DNA of 64,000 bases from Confluentibacter sediminis (GTDB taxonomy: Bacteria; Bacteroidota; Bacteroidia; Flavobacteriales; Flavobacteriaceae): NCBI RefSeq assembly GCF_003258355.1, contig NZ_QKPO01000014.1, forward strand, positions 1 through 64,000, written 5' to 3'. This document shows, one piece after another, positions 7,859-15,856 of this stretch. A program made the translations under genes and the position numbers. Each line of letters starts with the position of its first letter. Positions within the stretch are counted from its first letter, which is position 1. The notes beneath the pieces were generated by a model, which ran no database searches, was not told the DNA's origin, and saw only the letters and a program-made list of their open reading frames with translations.

Positions 7859-8511
7859 AAAAAACTTACGACATACATTTAAACGAAGTTAAAATCGGAA
7901 CAACAGCTTTCGAATTTGCGGATACGCCTATGGGAGTTATTCACGGGAAAATCAATTTTGAAAATGTAGAATCACCTTATGAGTTATTAAGAAATCATTG
8001 CAAAAAACATAAAGTAACAATAAACCAAGACGATAAAGAATATAAATTTATTGACACTCAAGTAATTCCTGAATTGAAAGTTTATCTTGAAAACGGAACT
8101 GAATTAACTGGTTGGGGCGGAGCAATTAGCGGAATGGAAAAAGAATATGATTTTGAAATTCAATTTGGCGGAATTGATTACACAATAATGCAAACTGAAT
8201 TTGCTCACCATTATTACGATTATTATGGAAAAGAATGTGATTTAATCAAAATCGGAATTGACGAAGAATTTAAGCAAATTTGTGAAAGAATTTTGGCTCG
8301 GAATTTCAATTTAAACCAATGGGCTGAAATTGAGAGTTCAGATGAATTTCAAACGGAAAATTATTGTGGCGGATTTGATGCGACTGAAATGGAATTTTGT
8401 TTCAGTTATTATATAGAAAAACAGGAATATTGGTTTCAATTGAGTTTGACTGATATTAAAAGAATAACAGATGTGGAAATTGAATTTTTATATCCAAGAA
8501 AAGCGGAATAA
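7855..8511 (+). CDS. Hypothetical soluble protein
   Basis: Not recognised. About 218 aa, acidic and rich in E, Y, F and I. The start of the protein (YDIHLNEVKIGTTAFEF, then DTPMGVIHGKI) recalls bacterial hypothetical proteins with an IG.T.FE..D.PMGV..G pattern. No signal peptide or membrane helix. The start is uncertain: TTG 7855 (KKTYDI follows) sits at the same place as the TTGAAAAA leader of neighbouring inserts; GTG 7846 inside the core is the alternative. Ends are GTTGTGTGC and GCGTAGAAC, a weaker inverted match (6 of 9). Confidence 0.6.
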   Translation: MKKTYDIHLNEVKIGTTAFEFADTPMGVIHGKINFENVESPYELLRNHCKKHKVTINQDDKEYKFIDTQVIPELKVYLENGTELTGWGGAISGMEKEYDFEIQFGGIDYTIMQTEFAHHYYDYYGKECDLIKIGIDEEFKQICERILARNFNLNQWAEIESSDEFQTENYCGGFDATEMEFCFSYYIEKQEYWFQLSLTDIKRITDVEIEFLYPRKAE

Positions 8512-8512
8512 A

Positions 8513-8919
8513 AACTGCGTAGAACACCGATAACCGTTGCACAACCCTATAATTTCAAAAAACATGATACAAAAGCGTCCAATTTAAGGGCGTTTTTTGG
8601 TTTTAATAGTTTATAAAGATGATGATATGAGTTTAAAATGACGTTTATAACTGCCTTTTAAGGCAGTTTCTTTTTTTAGGGTACTTGATAATTACTCATG
8701 GTATTGGAAACAACATCACTATTAGGCATTTGTAGCATATGTTGGGCATGGTTCTCCAAGAGCCACAGAGATTTATACCAAAGCTATTGAAATTAATAAT
8801 ATGGCTATTGTAAGGCCATTGGATACCTTGTTAAAAAGTAATATATTGCATGTATAAATGATGTGGCTGCAATTGAGGATGGGGATTTGTTGTGGTTTTG
8901 TGGGTGTTAGGCACAATTA
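8513..8919 (+). repeat. Long cassette-junction repeat, copy G
   Basis: Right private end CTGCGTAGAAC, CCGATAACCGTTGCACAACC, a decayed T1 (8572-8598, AGCGTCC against GGGCGTT), T2 at 8649-8677 (fully paired), central block, promoter-like block at 8817-8852. The right arm differs from other copies (GGATGGGGATTTGTTGTGG) before GTGGGTGTT. Confidence 0.88.
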
Positions 8920-8928
8920 AAATAAACT

Positions 8929-9594
8929 GTGGAGAAAGAACGAACATTCTCGGAATTTATAGAACATCTATGTTACAGACCCAAAATGTACTGTTTGGAA
9001 GGAACGTTTAATGAAGTTTCGTCGTTTATCCAAGGATATTGTTCTGCAAAAAAAACACCGATTAGCGGAACTGAATTCAATCGATTTGTCTGCTTAAAAA
9101 ATTCTTTTCCAACGAATTATATTTGGACTTATGTCATTAAAAACTGTATGAAAAATGATGAAGACGGAATTTCGAATATAAAAGAAACAATTCTTGAATT
9201 TCTAGAATTGTCGAATCGAATGAACGTAGAAGAATTATTTCAATTTGCTATTGATAATGCAAATACGTCAGAAGGGGAACCTGAAAAGGTTTTTCGGAAA
9301 TTTGAGAATGCTTTATTATTAGGTAATAAAAAAATAATTCAATCCTTGATTTTAGATAACGATAATGCAGATTTATTATGGAAAGGAAAATATCCAGATT
9401 CTGTTGCTGAACAACTAAATGAAATTTCAGAAAACCAACCAATAAAGAGAATTAAGGAATCTGAAAATGGAAAGTCAGTTGAAATAATTGCTACTGGTTT
9501 CCCATTTACAATTGAACTGATTTTAAAAAATAACGAATGGAAAGTTAATGCGGACAAAATAATAAAATTAAGAACTGAAAATAACTGTGCCTAA
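8929..9594 (+). CDS. Hypothetical protein
   Basis: Not recognised. 221 aa, no signal peptide or transmembrane helix. A helical N-terminal part (FSEFIEHLCYRPKMYCLEGTFNEVSSFIQGY) suggests an all-alpha domain, with a beta-rich C-terminus (KSVEIIATGFPFTIELILKN). The start is GTG 8929, because no ATG lies nearby. The stop codon is inside the private right end (TGTGCC then TAA then C), so the junction supplies the last residues. Left GTTAGGCAC and right GTGCCTAAC are exact inverted repeats and fit the classical GTTRRRY/RYYYAAC cores. Confidence 0.6.
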   Translation: MEKERTFSEFIEHLCYRPKMYCLEGTFNEVSSFIQGYCSAKKTPISGTEFNRFVCLKNSFPTNYIWTYVIKNCMKNDEDGISNIKETILEFLELSNRMNVEELFQFAIDNANTSEGEPEKVFRKFENALLLGNKKIIQSLILDNDNADLLWKGKYPDSVAEQLNEISENQPIKRIKESENGKSVEIIATGFPFTIELILKNNEWKVNADKIIKLRTENNCA

Positions 9595-9863
9595 CACCGG
9601 TAACCGTTGCACAACCCTATAATTTTATAAAACACGATACACAAACGCCCATTTTAAGGGCGTTTTTTGGTTTTAATAGTTTATATCTTGTACATCTCCA
9701 AGACCCATAGAGAATTATACCAAAACTGTTGAGATTAATAATATGGCTATTGTAAGTCCATTGGATACCTTGTTAAAAAGTAATATATTGCATGTATAAA
9801 TGATGTGGCTGCAATTGAGGTATATATTTATTGTGGTTATATGAGTGTTACCCACAGGTTGAA
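9583..9863 (+). repeat. Long cassette-junction repeat, copy H (internally deleted)
   Basis: Right private end CTGTGCCTAAC, CCGGTAACCGTTGCACAACC, T1 at 9642-9668. T2 and most of the central block are missing: sequence jumps from TTGTACAT to CTCCAAGACCCATAG. The promoter-like block is at 9759-9794 and it closes with GGTTATATGAGTGTT. About 130 bp shorter than full copies. Confidence 0.88.
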
Positions 9864-10365
9864 AAAAACATTACGAAACATAATAATCATTCTATTTCTT
9901 CCTCTGACTTTAGTCGGGCAAAATAATGATGTGAATGTTGAAACTCTGAATAAAATAACAGGAATAACTAGAGAGGTTGCAGAAATCAATCTAACCGAAA
10001 AAGAATTTAACGAAGGAATCGCTGAAGGACCAATTATTTACAAAAGCATATTCCGAAAAAATGGATGTTGGACTGCATATTATCTTTATGAAAATCAAGA
10101 TGACAATCCACCTTTGCGAATAAAATATAGCCAAACAGCAAAAAAAGGTTATGACGAATTTGAGTTTTATTACAAAGATGGAAAAATGATTTTCGCCAAA
10201 TTGACCGAATTTAAAAGTCGTGGAAGGAATAAAGGAAGTGAGACTAAACGCTTATTTTACTATAAAGATAAAGAACTGATTTATACAACGGAATCTGAAA
10301 AGGAAAAGTACTCTGAATATATAAAACGGACTGAAAAAAGTGTTCGAAAAATGATATATGAATAA
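9859..10365 (+). CDS. Hypothetical secreted protein
   Basis: About 168 aa. TTG 9859 gives KKTLRNIIIILFLPLTLVGQ, a Sec signal peptide; the ATG upstream at 9805 is inside the repeat. The mature part contains repeated aromatic-rich strands (GYDEFEFYYKDGKMIF, LFYYKDKELIY), like small beta-sheet proteins of unknown function. Left GTTACCCACAGGTT and right AACCTGTGGGTAAC are a perfect 14-bp inverted repeat, the best pair in the array. Confidence 0.6.
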   Translation: MKKTLRNIIIILFLPLTLVGQNNDVNVETLNKITGITREVAEINLTEKEFNEGIAEGPIIYKSIFRKNGCWTAYYLYENQDDNPPLRIKYSQTAKKGYDEFEFYYKDGKMIFAKLTEFKSRGRNKGSETKRLFYYKDKELIYTTESEKEKYSEYIKRTEKSVRKMIYE

Positions 10366-10368
10366 AAA

Positions 10369-10726
10369 ACCTGTGGGTAACAACGGTAACCGTTGCACAA
10401 CCCTATAATTTCAAAAAAACATGATACAAAAACGCCCAATTTAAGGACGTTTTTTGGTTTTAATAGGTTCTTATCTTGTACATTGAAAGATGATGATATG
10501 GGTTTAAAATGGCGTTTATAACAGCCTTTTGAGGCTGTTTCTTTTTTTAGGTCGCATAACTACTCATGGTATGGAAAACAACATCTGTATTAGGTATTTG
10601 TAGCATATGTTGGGCATGGTTCTCCAAGAGCCATAGAGATTTATACTAAAAACTCTTGAAATTAATAATATGGCTATTGTAAGGCCATTGGACACCTTGT
10701 TAAAAAGTAATATATTGCATGTGTAA
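10369..10726 (+). repeat. Long cassette-junction repeat, copy I (right arm missing)
   Basis: Right private end CCTGTGGGTAAC, CGGTAACCGTTGCACAACC, T1 at 10430-10457 (one stem mismatch), T2 at 10521-10548 with a fully paired ACAGCC/GGCTGT stem, central block, promoter-like block at about 10686-10721. The sequence then leaves the family at TGCATGTGTAATAATGGG: the closing arm and GTT core are gone, so this is the broken end of the regular array. Confidence 0.88.
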
Positions 10727-11020
10727 TAATGGGAACTTTGTATTTAGAAACTTATTTGTTTGAAAACAAAAAACAGTATTTGACCATAGAAACGGAATAA
10801 TTTCAAAAAAAATCGTTTGATAGCAATGACATAAGCTTTACGCCATGATTAAAAACCCAAAAGAAGGAACAAAAAGCCTTTGGTATTGCAATCACGTAGA
10901 TTTTGGTAACAGAACGTGTTGTTTGATGAAAATATTTTATCTTCGGCTGGCAGAAATAGGTCTGCTTTGATCCATGACGGTCGATTACGGGCGACAGGTT
11001 GTAAAACATAAAACAAAAAA
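10727..11020. other. Unassigned sequence after the array break
   Basis: About 290 bp between broken copy I and the next gene. No gene supported on either strand. The last 100 bp (CATGACGGTCGATTACGGGC and flanks) are more GC-rich than the surroundings and could be a remnant of a foreign insert, but I cannot assign them. Confidence 0.4.
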
Positions 11021-11455
11021 ATGAAAGTTAGAATTTTAACAATATTGGTGTTAGTCTTTATAAGTTGCAAAAATGTCACCGAAAGACAAAATGAACAAGA
11101 AAAAACTGTGATCGATTCAACTGAATTCAAAGCTAAACCTTTTAAAAAACAACAAAAAAATTTAATTAGTAACGGTATCTGGATAAGTACCATGGATTCT
11201 CTATCGACTATTGAGATTAATGGCAAAAAGTGGCTTTTTAAATATAAAAATGTAAATACATCAACAGATGACTATTATGAATATTTGATTAATGAAAGTG
11301 TTTTTGATAAAGACAGTTCAATAATTGGTGGTAGTTTAGTTTTAATAAGAAAATCTGACACTCTAAAATACGGAATTGAATATATCTCTAACAAAGACAT
11401 GACTCTTATATATTTACCAAGAGGGAATTTCCAACAGTTTAAGAAAAAAGACTAA
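11021..11455 (+). CDS. Hypothetical lipoprotein
   Basis: 144 aa. MKVRILTILVLVFISCKN is a lipoprotein signal with the lipobox Cys near residue 16. The mature part (GIWISTMDSLSTIEINGKKW, then YYEYLINES and SLVLIRKSDTLKYGIEYIS) looks like a small lipocalin-like beta sheet of the kind that reports a state with a text-like D/S-rich loop; no family assigned. It follows the broken array end and is followed by a degenerate junction sequence, so it may be an older insert of the same kind. Confidence 0.6.
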   Translation: MKVRILTILVLVFISCKNVTERQNEQEKTVIDSTEFKAKPFKKQQKNLISNGIWISTMDSLSTIEINGKKWLFKYKNVNTSTDDYYEYLINESVFDKDSSIIGGSLVLIRKSDTLKYGIEYISNKDMTLIYLPRGNFQQFKKKD

Positions 11456-11457
11456 AA

Positions 11458-11766
11458 ACGTTGTACACCATCAACAAGCATTTTACGAGTCCATGAACTA
11501 TAAAAAACAGACTTTTTAAGCAGCTGTTTTAAAATTGCTTAAAAGCAACTTTCTGAACTTGTACTTTCTCTTTTTGGCTAAAAACAATGGTTGTTTTTTT
11601 GTCTACTTAGAAACAACATTTCAATATTTTTCTGATGGCTATGGCGTTATCGCATTGCTGTATTTGATAAAATAATGTGATAATATGTGTTTTTGGAGGT
11701 ATTTTGGGTATTTTTGAATAGGTGGACAGGATTGTTTGTATCTGACTATTGGGCATAATTTGAACA
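11458..11766 (+). repeat. Degenerate junction repeat
   Basis: CGTTGTACACCATCAACAAGC, then GAACTATAAAAAACAGAC and a hairpin region AAGCAGC/GCTTAAAAGC resemble the left part of copies A, D and E. The middle (11540-11740) is unrelated. The right end CTATTGGGCATAATTTGAAC matches the opening cores of regular inserts and pairs with TTTGCCCAAC at the permease 3' end. AAAACAATGGTTGTTTTTTT (about 11580) is another weak hairpin with a T-run. Confidence 0.45.
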
Positions 11767-11767
11767 C

Positions 11768-13066
11768 ATGACGATGAATAAAAAAATTGGATTAAAGGAT
11801 ATCATTTCAATTGGAATTGGAGGAATGGTGGGAGGCGGAATTTTTGCTGTACTTGGACTTGCGGTTTCATTGGCAAAAGGAGGAACACCAATCGCGTTTT
11901 CATTTGCTGGTTTAATAGCTCTATTAACAGCTTATTCTTATGCCAAACTTTCAAAAAAATATCCGAAGGATGGTGGTACTGTCGAATTTATTAACAGCCA
12001 ATTTGGTCAAGGAATATTTTCAGGTGCCATTAACAATCTTCTGTGGCTAAGCTACATCGTTATGCTGGCCCTGTATGCTTCAGCATTCGGTTCTTATGGA
12101 GCTGAATTATTTTCAATAACTGATTCGAAAAATATCGACACCCATATTTACCAAACCAGCATTCTTATTATCGCTTTGTTCATTAATTATTTGAGCGTAA
12201 AATTAGTAAGTCGTATTGAGTCTGTTTCGGTTATCATAAAATTACTAATTTTAATCGCATTCATTGGCGTTGGTTTTTACGGGATTTCTAACAACCCTGA
12301 AAACTTAAACCAACTATCCCCAGAGAATTGGGAAAACCCTTTTCTCTTGCTTTCTGGCGGCATGGTTATTTTTGTTGCTTATGAAGGATTTGAGTTAATT
12401 GCCAACTCTATTTCCGATTTAAAAGACAAAGAAAAAAATACCGAAAAGGCCTACTTTGGTGCTGTTGGCTTTGTCATCATCTTGTATATTTTAATTGCTA
12501 TCGTGACCGTAGGAGCCTTACCTTTCAAACAAATTGCCAATGCACAAGATTATGTTTTGGCTAAGGCGGCAGAACCTACTTTAGGACAAATTGGCTTCAC
12601 CATCATTACCATTACCGCCTTAATATCTACTTTTTCCGCAATCAATGCCACAGTACTGGGTAGTGGTCGTGTGAATTATGATATTGCCGAGGACAAGGAA
12701 TTACCAAAATACTTTTGCCACAAATTTTGGGGTAAACCAATTGGTTTTCTTGTAACAGCAATATTGTCTGTGGCATTAGTAAACTTTTTTAATTTACAGA
12801 GTATATCTACAGCAGGAAGTGCTGGATTTTTATTGATTTTTGCCATAGTTAATTACATTGGTTATAAAAAGCACCAAGCATTGAACTCTAAAAAATGGAT
12901 ACACCTTTTAGCTGGTGTTTTATGTATATTAGCTTTTGTTACGTTATTGATTCAACAATTTGGGAGTAACAGGATTGGAGTGTTGATTTCTATTGGAATA
13001 ATAGTATTTTGCTTTATACTTGAATTTATATATAAAAAAACTTTGCCCAACAAAGAACGGAGTTAA
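11768..13066 (+). CDS. APC superfamily amino-acid permease
   Basis: 432 aa with about 12 membrane helices. The first helix carries SIGIGGMVGGGIFAVLG, the glycine-rich substrate-binding motif of APC transporters; helix 6 includes GGMVIFVAYEGFELIA. It should import or exchange amino acids across the inner membrane, substrate unknown. ATG 11768 is the first start; MNKK at 11774 is equally possible. Left core ATTGGGCATAATTTG pairs with right core AAACTTTGCCCAAC, and the last residues (LPNKERS) are read from that right end. It therefore looks like a further cassette, now followed by a short type II junction. Confidence 0.8.
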   Translation: MTMNKKIGLKDIISIGIGGMVGGGIFAVLGLAVSLAKGGTPIAFSFAGLIALLTAYSYAKLSKKYPKDGGTVEFINSQFGQGIFSGAINNLLWLSYIVMLALYASAFGSYGAELFSITDSKNIDTHIYQTSILIIALFINYLSVKLVSRIESVSVIIKLLILIAFIGVGFYGISNNPENLNQLSPENWENPFLLLSGGMVIFVAYEGFELIANSISDLKDKEKNTEKAYFGAVGFVIILYILIAIVTVGALPFKQIANAQDYVLAKAAEPTLGQIGFTIITITALISTFSAINATVLGSGRVNYDIAEDKELPKYFCHKFWGKPIGFLVTAILSVALVNFFNLQSISTAGSAGFLLIFAIVNYIGYKKHQALNSKKWIHLLAGVLCILAFVTLLIQQFGSNRIGVLISIGIIVFCFILEFIYKKTLPNKERS

Positions 13067-13112
13067 AAAATGGCTTGGTTTAGCTAAGCAAAGTAGTTGC
13101 TTGTAGGTAAAC
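13045..13112 (+). repeat. Short junction repeat (type II), copy 2
   Basis: GCCCAAC (an exact RYYYAAC inverse core) AAAGAACGGAG, TTAAAAAATGGCTTGG, TTTAGCTAAGCAAAGTAG, TTGCTTGTAGGTAAAC. It aligns with 5811-5890 across more than 40 bases. Inverted repeat AAGCAA/TTGCTT at its centre. A GTTAGCC core-like sequence follows at about 13163. Size is in the range of ordinary attC sites. Confidence 0.5.
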
Positions 13113-13236
13113 ATGCGACTTTTCAAGATATACGCAACACCTACTTTAATTAAACATAAACGTTAGCCCTAATTAAACACAACATTTTTTCATATAGCTC
13201 TTTGGTTTTTTATAATTTGCACCCATAACCTAGTTT

Positions 13237-14229
13237 ATGACTTTACCAACTTACAACAGGGAATTAAAATTCATCAAATCTGATTGGACAGGCAATAAGT
13301 TAACCAGTAAAGGTAATAAGTACACGAACCTTTACGGAGACGACATCAAGAGCTTCAAAGATGTATGGCGCTGGATGACTGGCCAAAGACCTCTTACAAA
13401 ACTAAAAAAAGGTCAAATATCGAGCCTAAGTTGGAAACCCATTGAAAACATTGAAGATAAAAGCATGAATGCTATTATACCTTTAGGTCACGCCAGTTTT
13501 ATTATTGACTTAAACAACATTCGATTAATAATCGACCCTGTGGTAACAACCAACCGTTTGTTAAAACGACATACAAAGGTTCCTTTTCATATTGCAGAAT
13601 TAAACAATGTAGATTTCCTTCTTCTTTCCCACAATCACCGAGATCATCTTGATAAAAAAAGTGTGATCCAATTATGCAAGTATAATCCAAACGCCATAAT
13701 TCTCACAGGGTTAGAAATTGGAAAGCTCTTAAAAAGATGGGGAATAAAAAACGACATTCAAGAAGCGGGTTGGTATCAACAATTCAATACTTCTAAACAT
13801 ATTTCTATTGACTATTTGCCCAGTCAACATTGGTCTAGACGATGGATAACAGACACTAACATCCATCTTTGGGGTTCATTTATGATACAAGACCATATAT
13901 CATCGAAGACAATTTATTTTGCAAGTGATAGTGGTTATAATGCCCATTTTAGAAATATAGGAAAAGATTATGACATAGATATAGCCATGATTGGCATTGG
14001 TGCTTATGAGCCTCAATGGTTTATGAATTCTGCGCACACAAGTCCAGCAGACGCGATTAAAGCATTCACAGATTTAAAAGCAAAACGTTGGATACCTATG
14101 CATTACGGAACTTTTGACCTGAGTGATGAACCCATCTATTATCCTGAAAAAATATTGAGAGAACAACACCCCGAGGCAGTTAAACATGTAAGTTGGATGA
14201 CTATAGGAGAAAGACTTACATTCATTTAA
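13237..14229 (+). CDS. MBL-fold metallo-hydrolase (UlaG/NAPE-PLD-like)
   Basis: 330 aa. Zinc-site motif SHNHRDHLD (HxHxDH), preceded by LGHASFIIDLNNIRLIIDPV and followed by a metal-site segment FASDSGY and the C-terminal MHYGTF. The RxTxW-type region SLSWKPIE and the long N-terminus fit the NAPE-PLD/UlaG branch, which hydrolyses phosphodiester or lactone substrates; actual substrate unknown. No signal peptide. Stand-alone gene; 83 bp before the CDF gene. Start ATG 13237 after an AT-rich leader. Confidence 0.8.
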   Translation: MTLPTYNRELKFIKSDWTGNKLTSKGNKYTNLYGDDIKSFKDVWRWMTGQRPLTKLKKGQISSLSWKPIENIEDKSMNAIIPLGHASFIIDLNNIRLIIDPVVTTNRLLKRHTKVPFHIAELNNVDFLLLSHNHRDHLDKKSVIQLCKYNPNAIILTGLEIGKLLKRWGIKNDIQEAGWYQQFNTSKHISIDYLPSQHWSRRWITDTNIHLWGSFMIQDHISSKTIYFASDSGYNAHFRNIGKDYDIDIAMIGIGAYEPQWFMNSAHTSPADAIKAFTDLKAKRWIPMHYGTFDLSDEPIYYPEKILREQHPEAVKHVSWMTIGERLTFI

Positions 14230-14312
14230 CTATGTGATACATTGAATACCCTTTATTATATTATTAAACTTAAGTTACAAACAAACATTATATTAACCTG
14301 GAAAAAAAATTA

Positions 14313-15182
14313 ATGACTAACGAACAAAGTGCTATAAGAACAACTTATTTTAGTATCATTGGAAATACGTCTCTTGCTCTAATAAAAGGAATGGCAGGTG
14401 TTTTTGGCAATTCTTATGCATTAATTGCTGATGCGATTGAATCGACCACAGATATATTTGCGTCATTTTTGGTTTTATTAGGCTTTAAATATGCCAAAAG
14501 ACCAGCGGACGAAAACCACCCGTACGGACACGGAAAAATAGAACCCTTAATTACCTTTGGAGTCGTTGTGTTTCTTGTTGTTTCTGCTACAATAATCGCT
14601 CATGAAAGCATTCAAAAAATTCAGACTCCTCATAAAATTCCGAAATCATGGACTTTAATTGTTTTGGGTCTTATAATAATTTGGAAAGAGATATCGTTTC
14701 AAATAGTCATTAAGAAAAGTAGACAAACCAATAGTTCATCTCTTAAAGCAGATGCTTGGCATCACAGAAGTGATGCTATAACTTCGGTAATGGCTTTTAT
14801 TGGAATTTCAATAGCAATCCTATTTGGCCAAGGTTATGAAACGGCTGATGATTGGGCTGCCTTATTGGCTTCGGCATTTATTCTATATAATAGCTACTTA
14901 ATTTTAAGACCTGCTTTAGGAGAGGTTATGGACGAACAACTTTATGACGACCTCATCATTGAAATTAGAGCAAAATCTATGGATGTTCAAGGGGTTTTAG
15001 GAACAGAAAAATGCTTTATCCGAAAAGCAGGAATGAAATATCACGTGGATTTACATATGATCGTTAATAGTGAGATTTCCGTTAAAGTTGGACATGATAT
15101 TGCTCATGAATTAAAAGACCATTTACGCCATGAAATACCAAATTTAGGTCACGTACTAATTCATATTGAACCGAATGAATAA
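14313..15182 (+). CDS. Cation diffusion facilitator (CDF) metal transporter
   Basis: 289 aa, about six helices and a cytoplasmic C-terminal domain. Helix 2 has DAIESTTD, the loop after it HPYGHGKIE, and helix 5 DAWHHRSDA, which are the CDF metal-site signatures. The C-terminal part (GMKYHVDLHMIVN, then DHLRHEIPNLGHVLIHIEP) is the ferredoxin-like dimerisation domain. It should export divalent metal (Zn, Co, Fe or Mn) using the proton gradient. Start ATG 14313. A short type II junction follows its stop. Confidence 0.85.
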   Translation: MTNEQSAIRTTYFSIIGNTSLALIKGMAGVFGNSYALIADAIESTTDIFASFLVLLGFKYAKRPADENHPYGHGKIEPLITFGVVVFLVVSATIIAHESIQKIQTPHKIPKSWTLIVLGLIIIWKEISFQIVIKKSRQTNSSSLKADAWHHRSDAITSVMAFIGISIAILFGQGYETADDWAALLASAFILYNSYLILRPALGEVMDEQLYDDLIIEIRAKSMDVQGVLGTEKCFIRKAGMKYHVDLHMIVNSEISVKVGHDIAHELKDHLRHEIPNLGHVLIHIEPNE

Positions 15183-15187
15183 AAAAA

Positions 15188-15270
15188 CGCTGTACAATAT
15201 CTTATATGAAAAATTGGTGATTTTACCTAAATCACGTTAGTTGCATGCTTTTGGTTTTGATTATACAGCT
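15188..15270 (+). repeat. Short junction repeat (type II), copy 3, diverged
   Basis: GCTGTACAATATC, GAAAAATTGGTGATTTTACC, TAAATCACGTTAGTTGCATG, TTTTGGTTTTGATTATACAGC. It aligns with 5811-5890, including GGTTTTGATT. CTGTACAAT at the left pairs with ATTATACAG at the right (8 of 9). Confidence 0.4.
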
Positions 15271-15306
15271 ACATTCGTCATATTCCAAAATTATAAAAAA
15301 TAAAAA

Positions 15307-15825
15307 ATGACCATAATTTCATTTGGGAAAGCCCAACTATCTGATTCTTTAAGAATATCTGTTTTACTCAAAACTGTTTATATTCAAACATATGCTATTG
15401 ACGGAGTAACTTTTGAATTTGCCAATTTTATTACAAAAAGATTTTCACCAGAGCATATTGAAAACATAATTAAGGAAAATCCAAGCCAACTTATAATTGC
15501 TTATCAAAATGAAAATCCCATTGGAGCAGCTCAAATAATTTATAACAGCCATTGTCCGATTAGAAAAACACCTGTCCCCGAGTTGAGCAAATTGTATGTT
15601 TTAGAGCGTTTTTACGGAAAAGGAATTGGATTCGAATTAATGAAGGAAGCGGAACAAGAAGTTCGCAAAAAAGGATTTAAAGAATTTAACCTAGAAGTTT
15701 ATATTAAAAACAACAGGGCTATAGATTTTTATAAAAGGCAAGGTTATGTTTCAATAGGAAATGTTGATTTCCCAATGGAACATAACACTTATGAAAATTT
15801 AGTAATGAATAAAACATTCAATTAA
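15307..15825 (+). CDS. GNAT family N-acetyltransferase
   Basis: 172 aa single GNAT domain. The acetyl-CoA pyrophosphate loop is FYGKGIGFELM (Q/R-x-x-G-x-G/A type), preceded by the strand ELSKLYVL and followed by the C-terminal ALDFYKRQGY-type segment (here RAIDFYKRQGYVSIG). The acceptor is unknown; such stand-alone GNATs are common cassette or accessory cargo. ATG 15307 follows an A-rich leader. Convergent with the methyltransferase at 15857. Confidence 0.85.
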   Translation: MTIISFGKAQLSDSLRISVLLKTVYIQTYAIDGVTFEFANFITKRFSPEHIENIIKENPSQLIIAYQNENPIGAAQIIYNSHCPIRKTPVPELSKLYVLERFYGKGIGFELMKEAEQEVRKKGFKEFNLEVYIKNNRAIDFYKRQGYVSIGNVDFPMEHNTYENLVMNKTFN

Positions 15826-15856
15826 AAAACAGGAACACTCAACATTGCAAATCATA

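Noticed and set aside
837-10726. The repeated junctions as a CRISPR array, REP elements or insertion sequences
   Set aside because: Units are 240-420 bp and separated by whole genes; no transposase, no short uniform spacers, and insert ends are gene-specific rather than constant.
10803-11226. Minus-strand frames that could be a transposase fragment
   Set aside because: No recognisable DDE or helix-turn-helix motif; the longer one overlaps the better-supported lipoprotein gene.
13237-15182. MBL hydrolase and CDF transporter as further cassettes
   Set aside because: I could not find matching private inverted ends for either gene, although type II junction-like sequences lie at 13045 and 15188.
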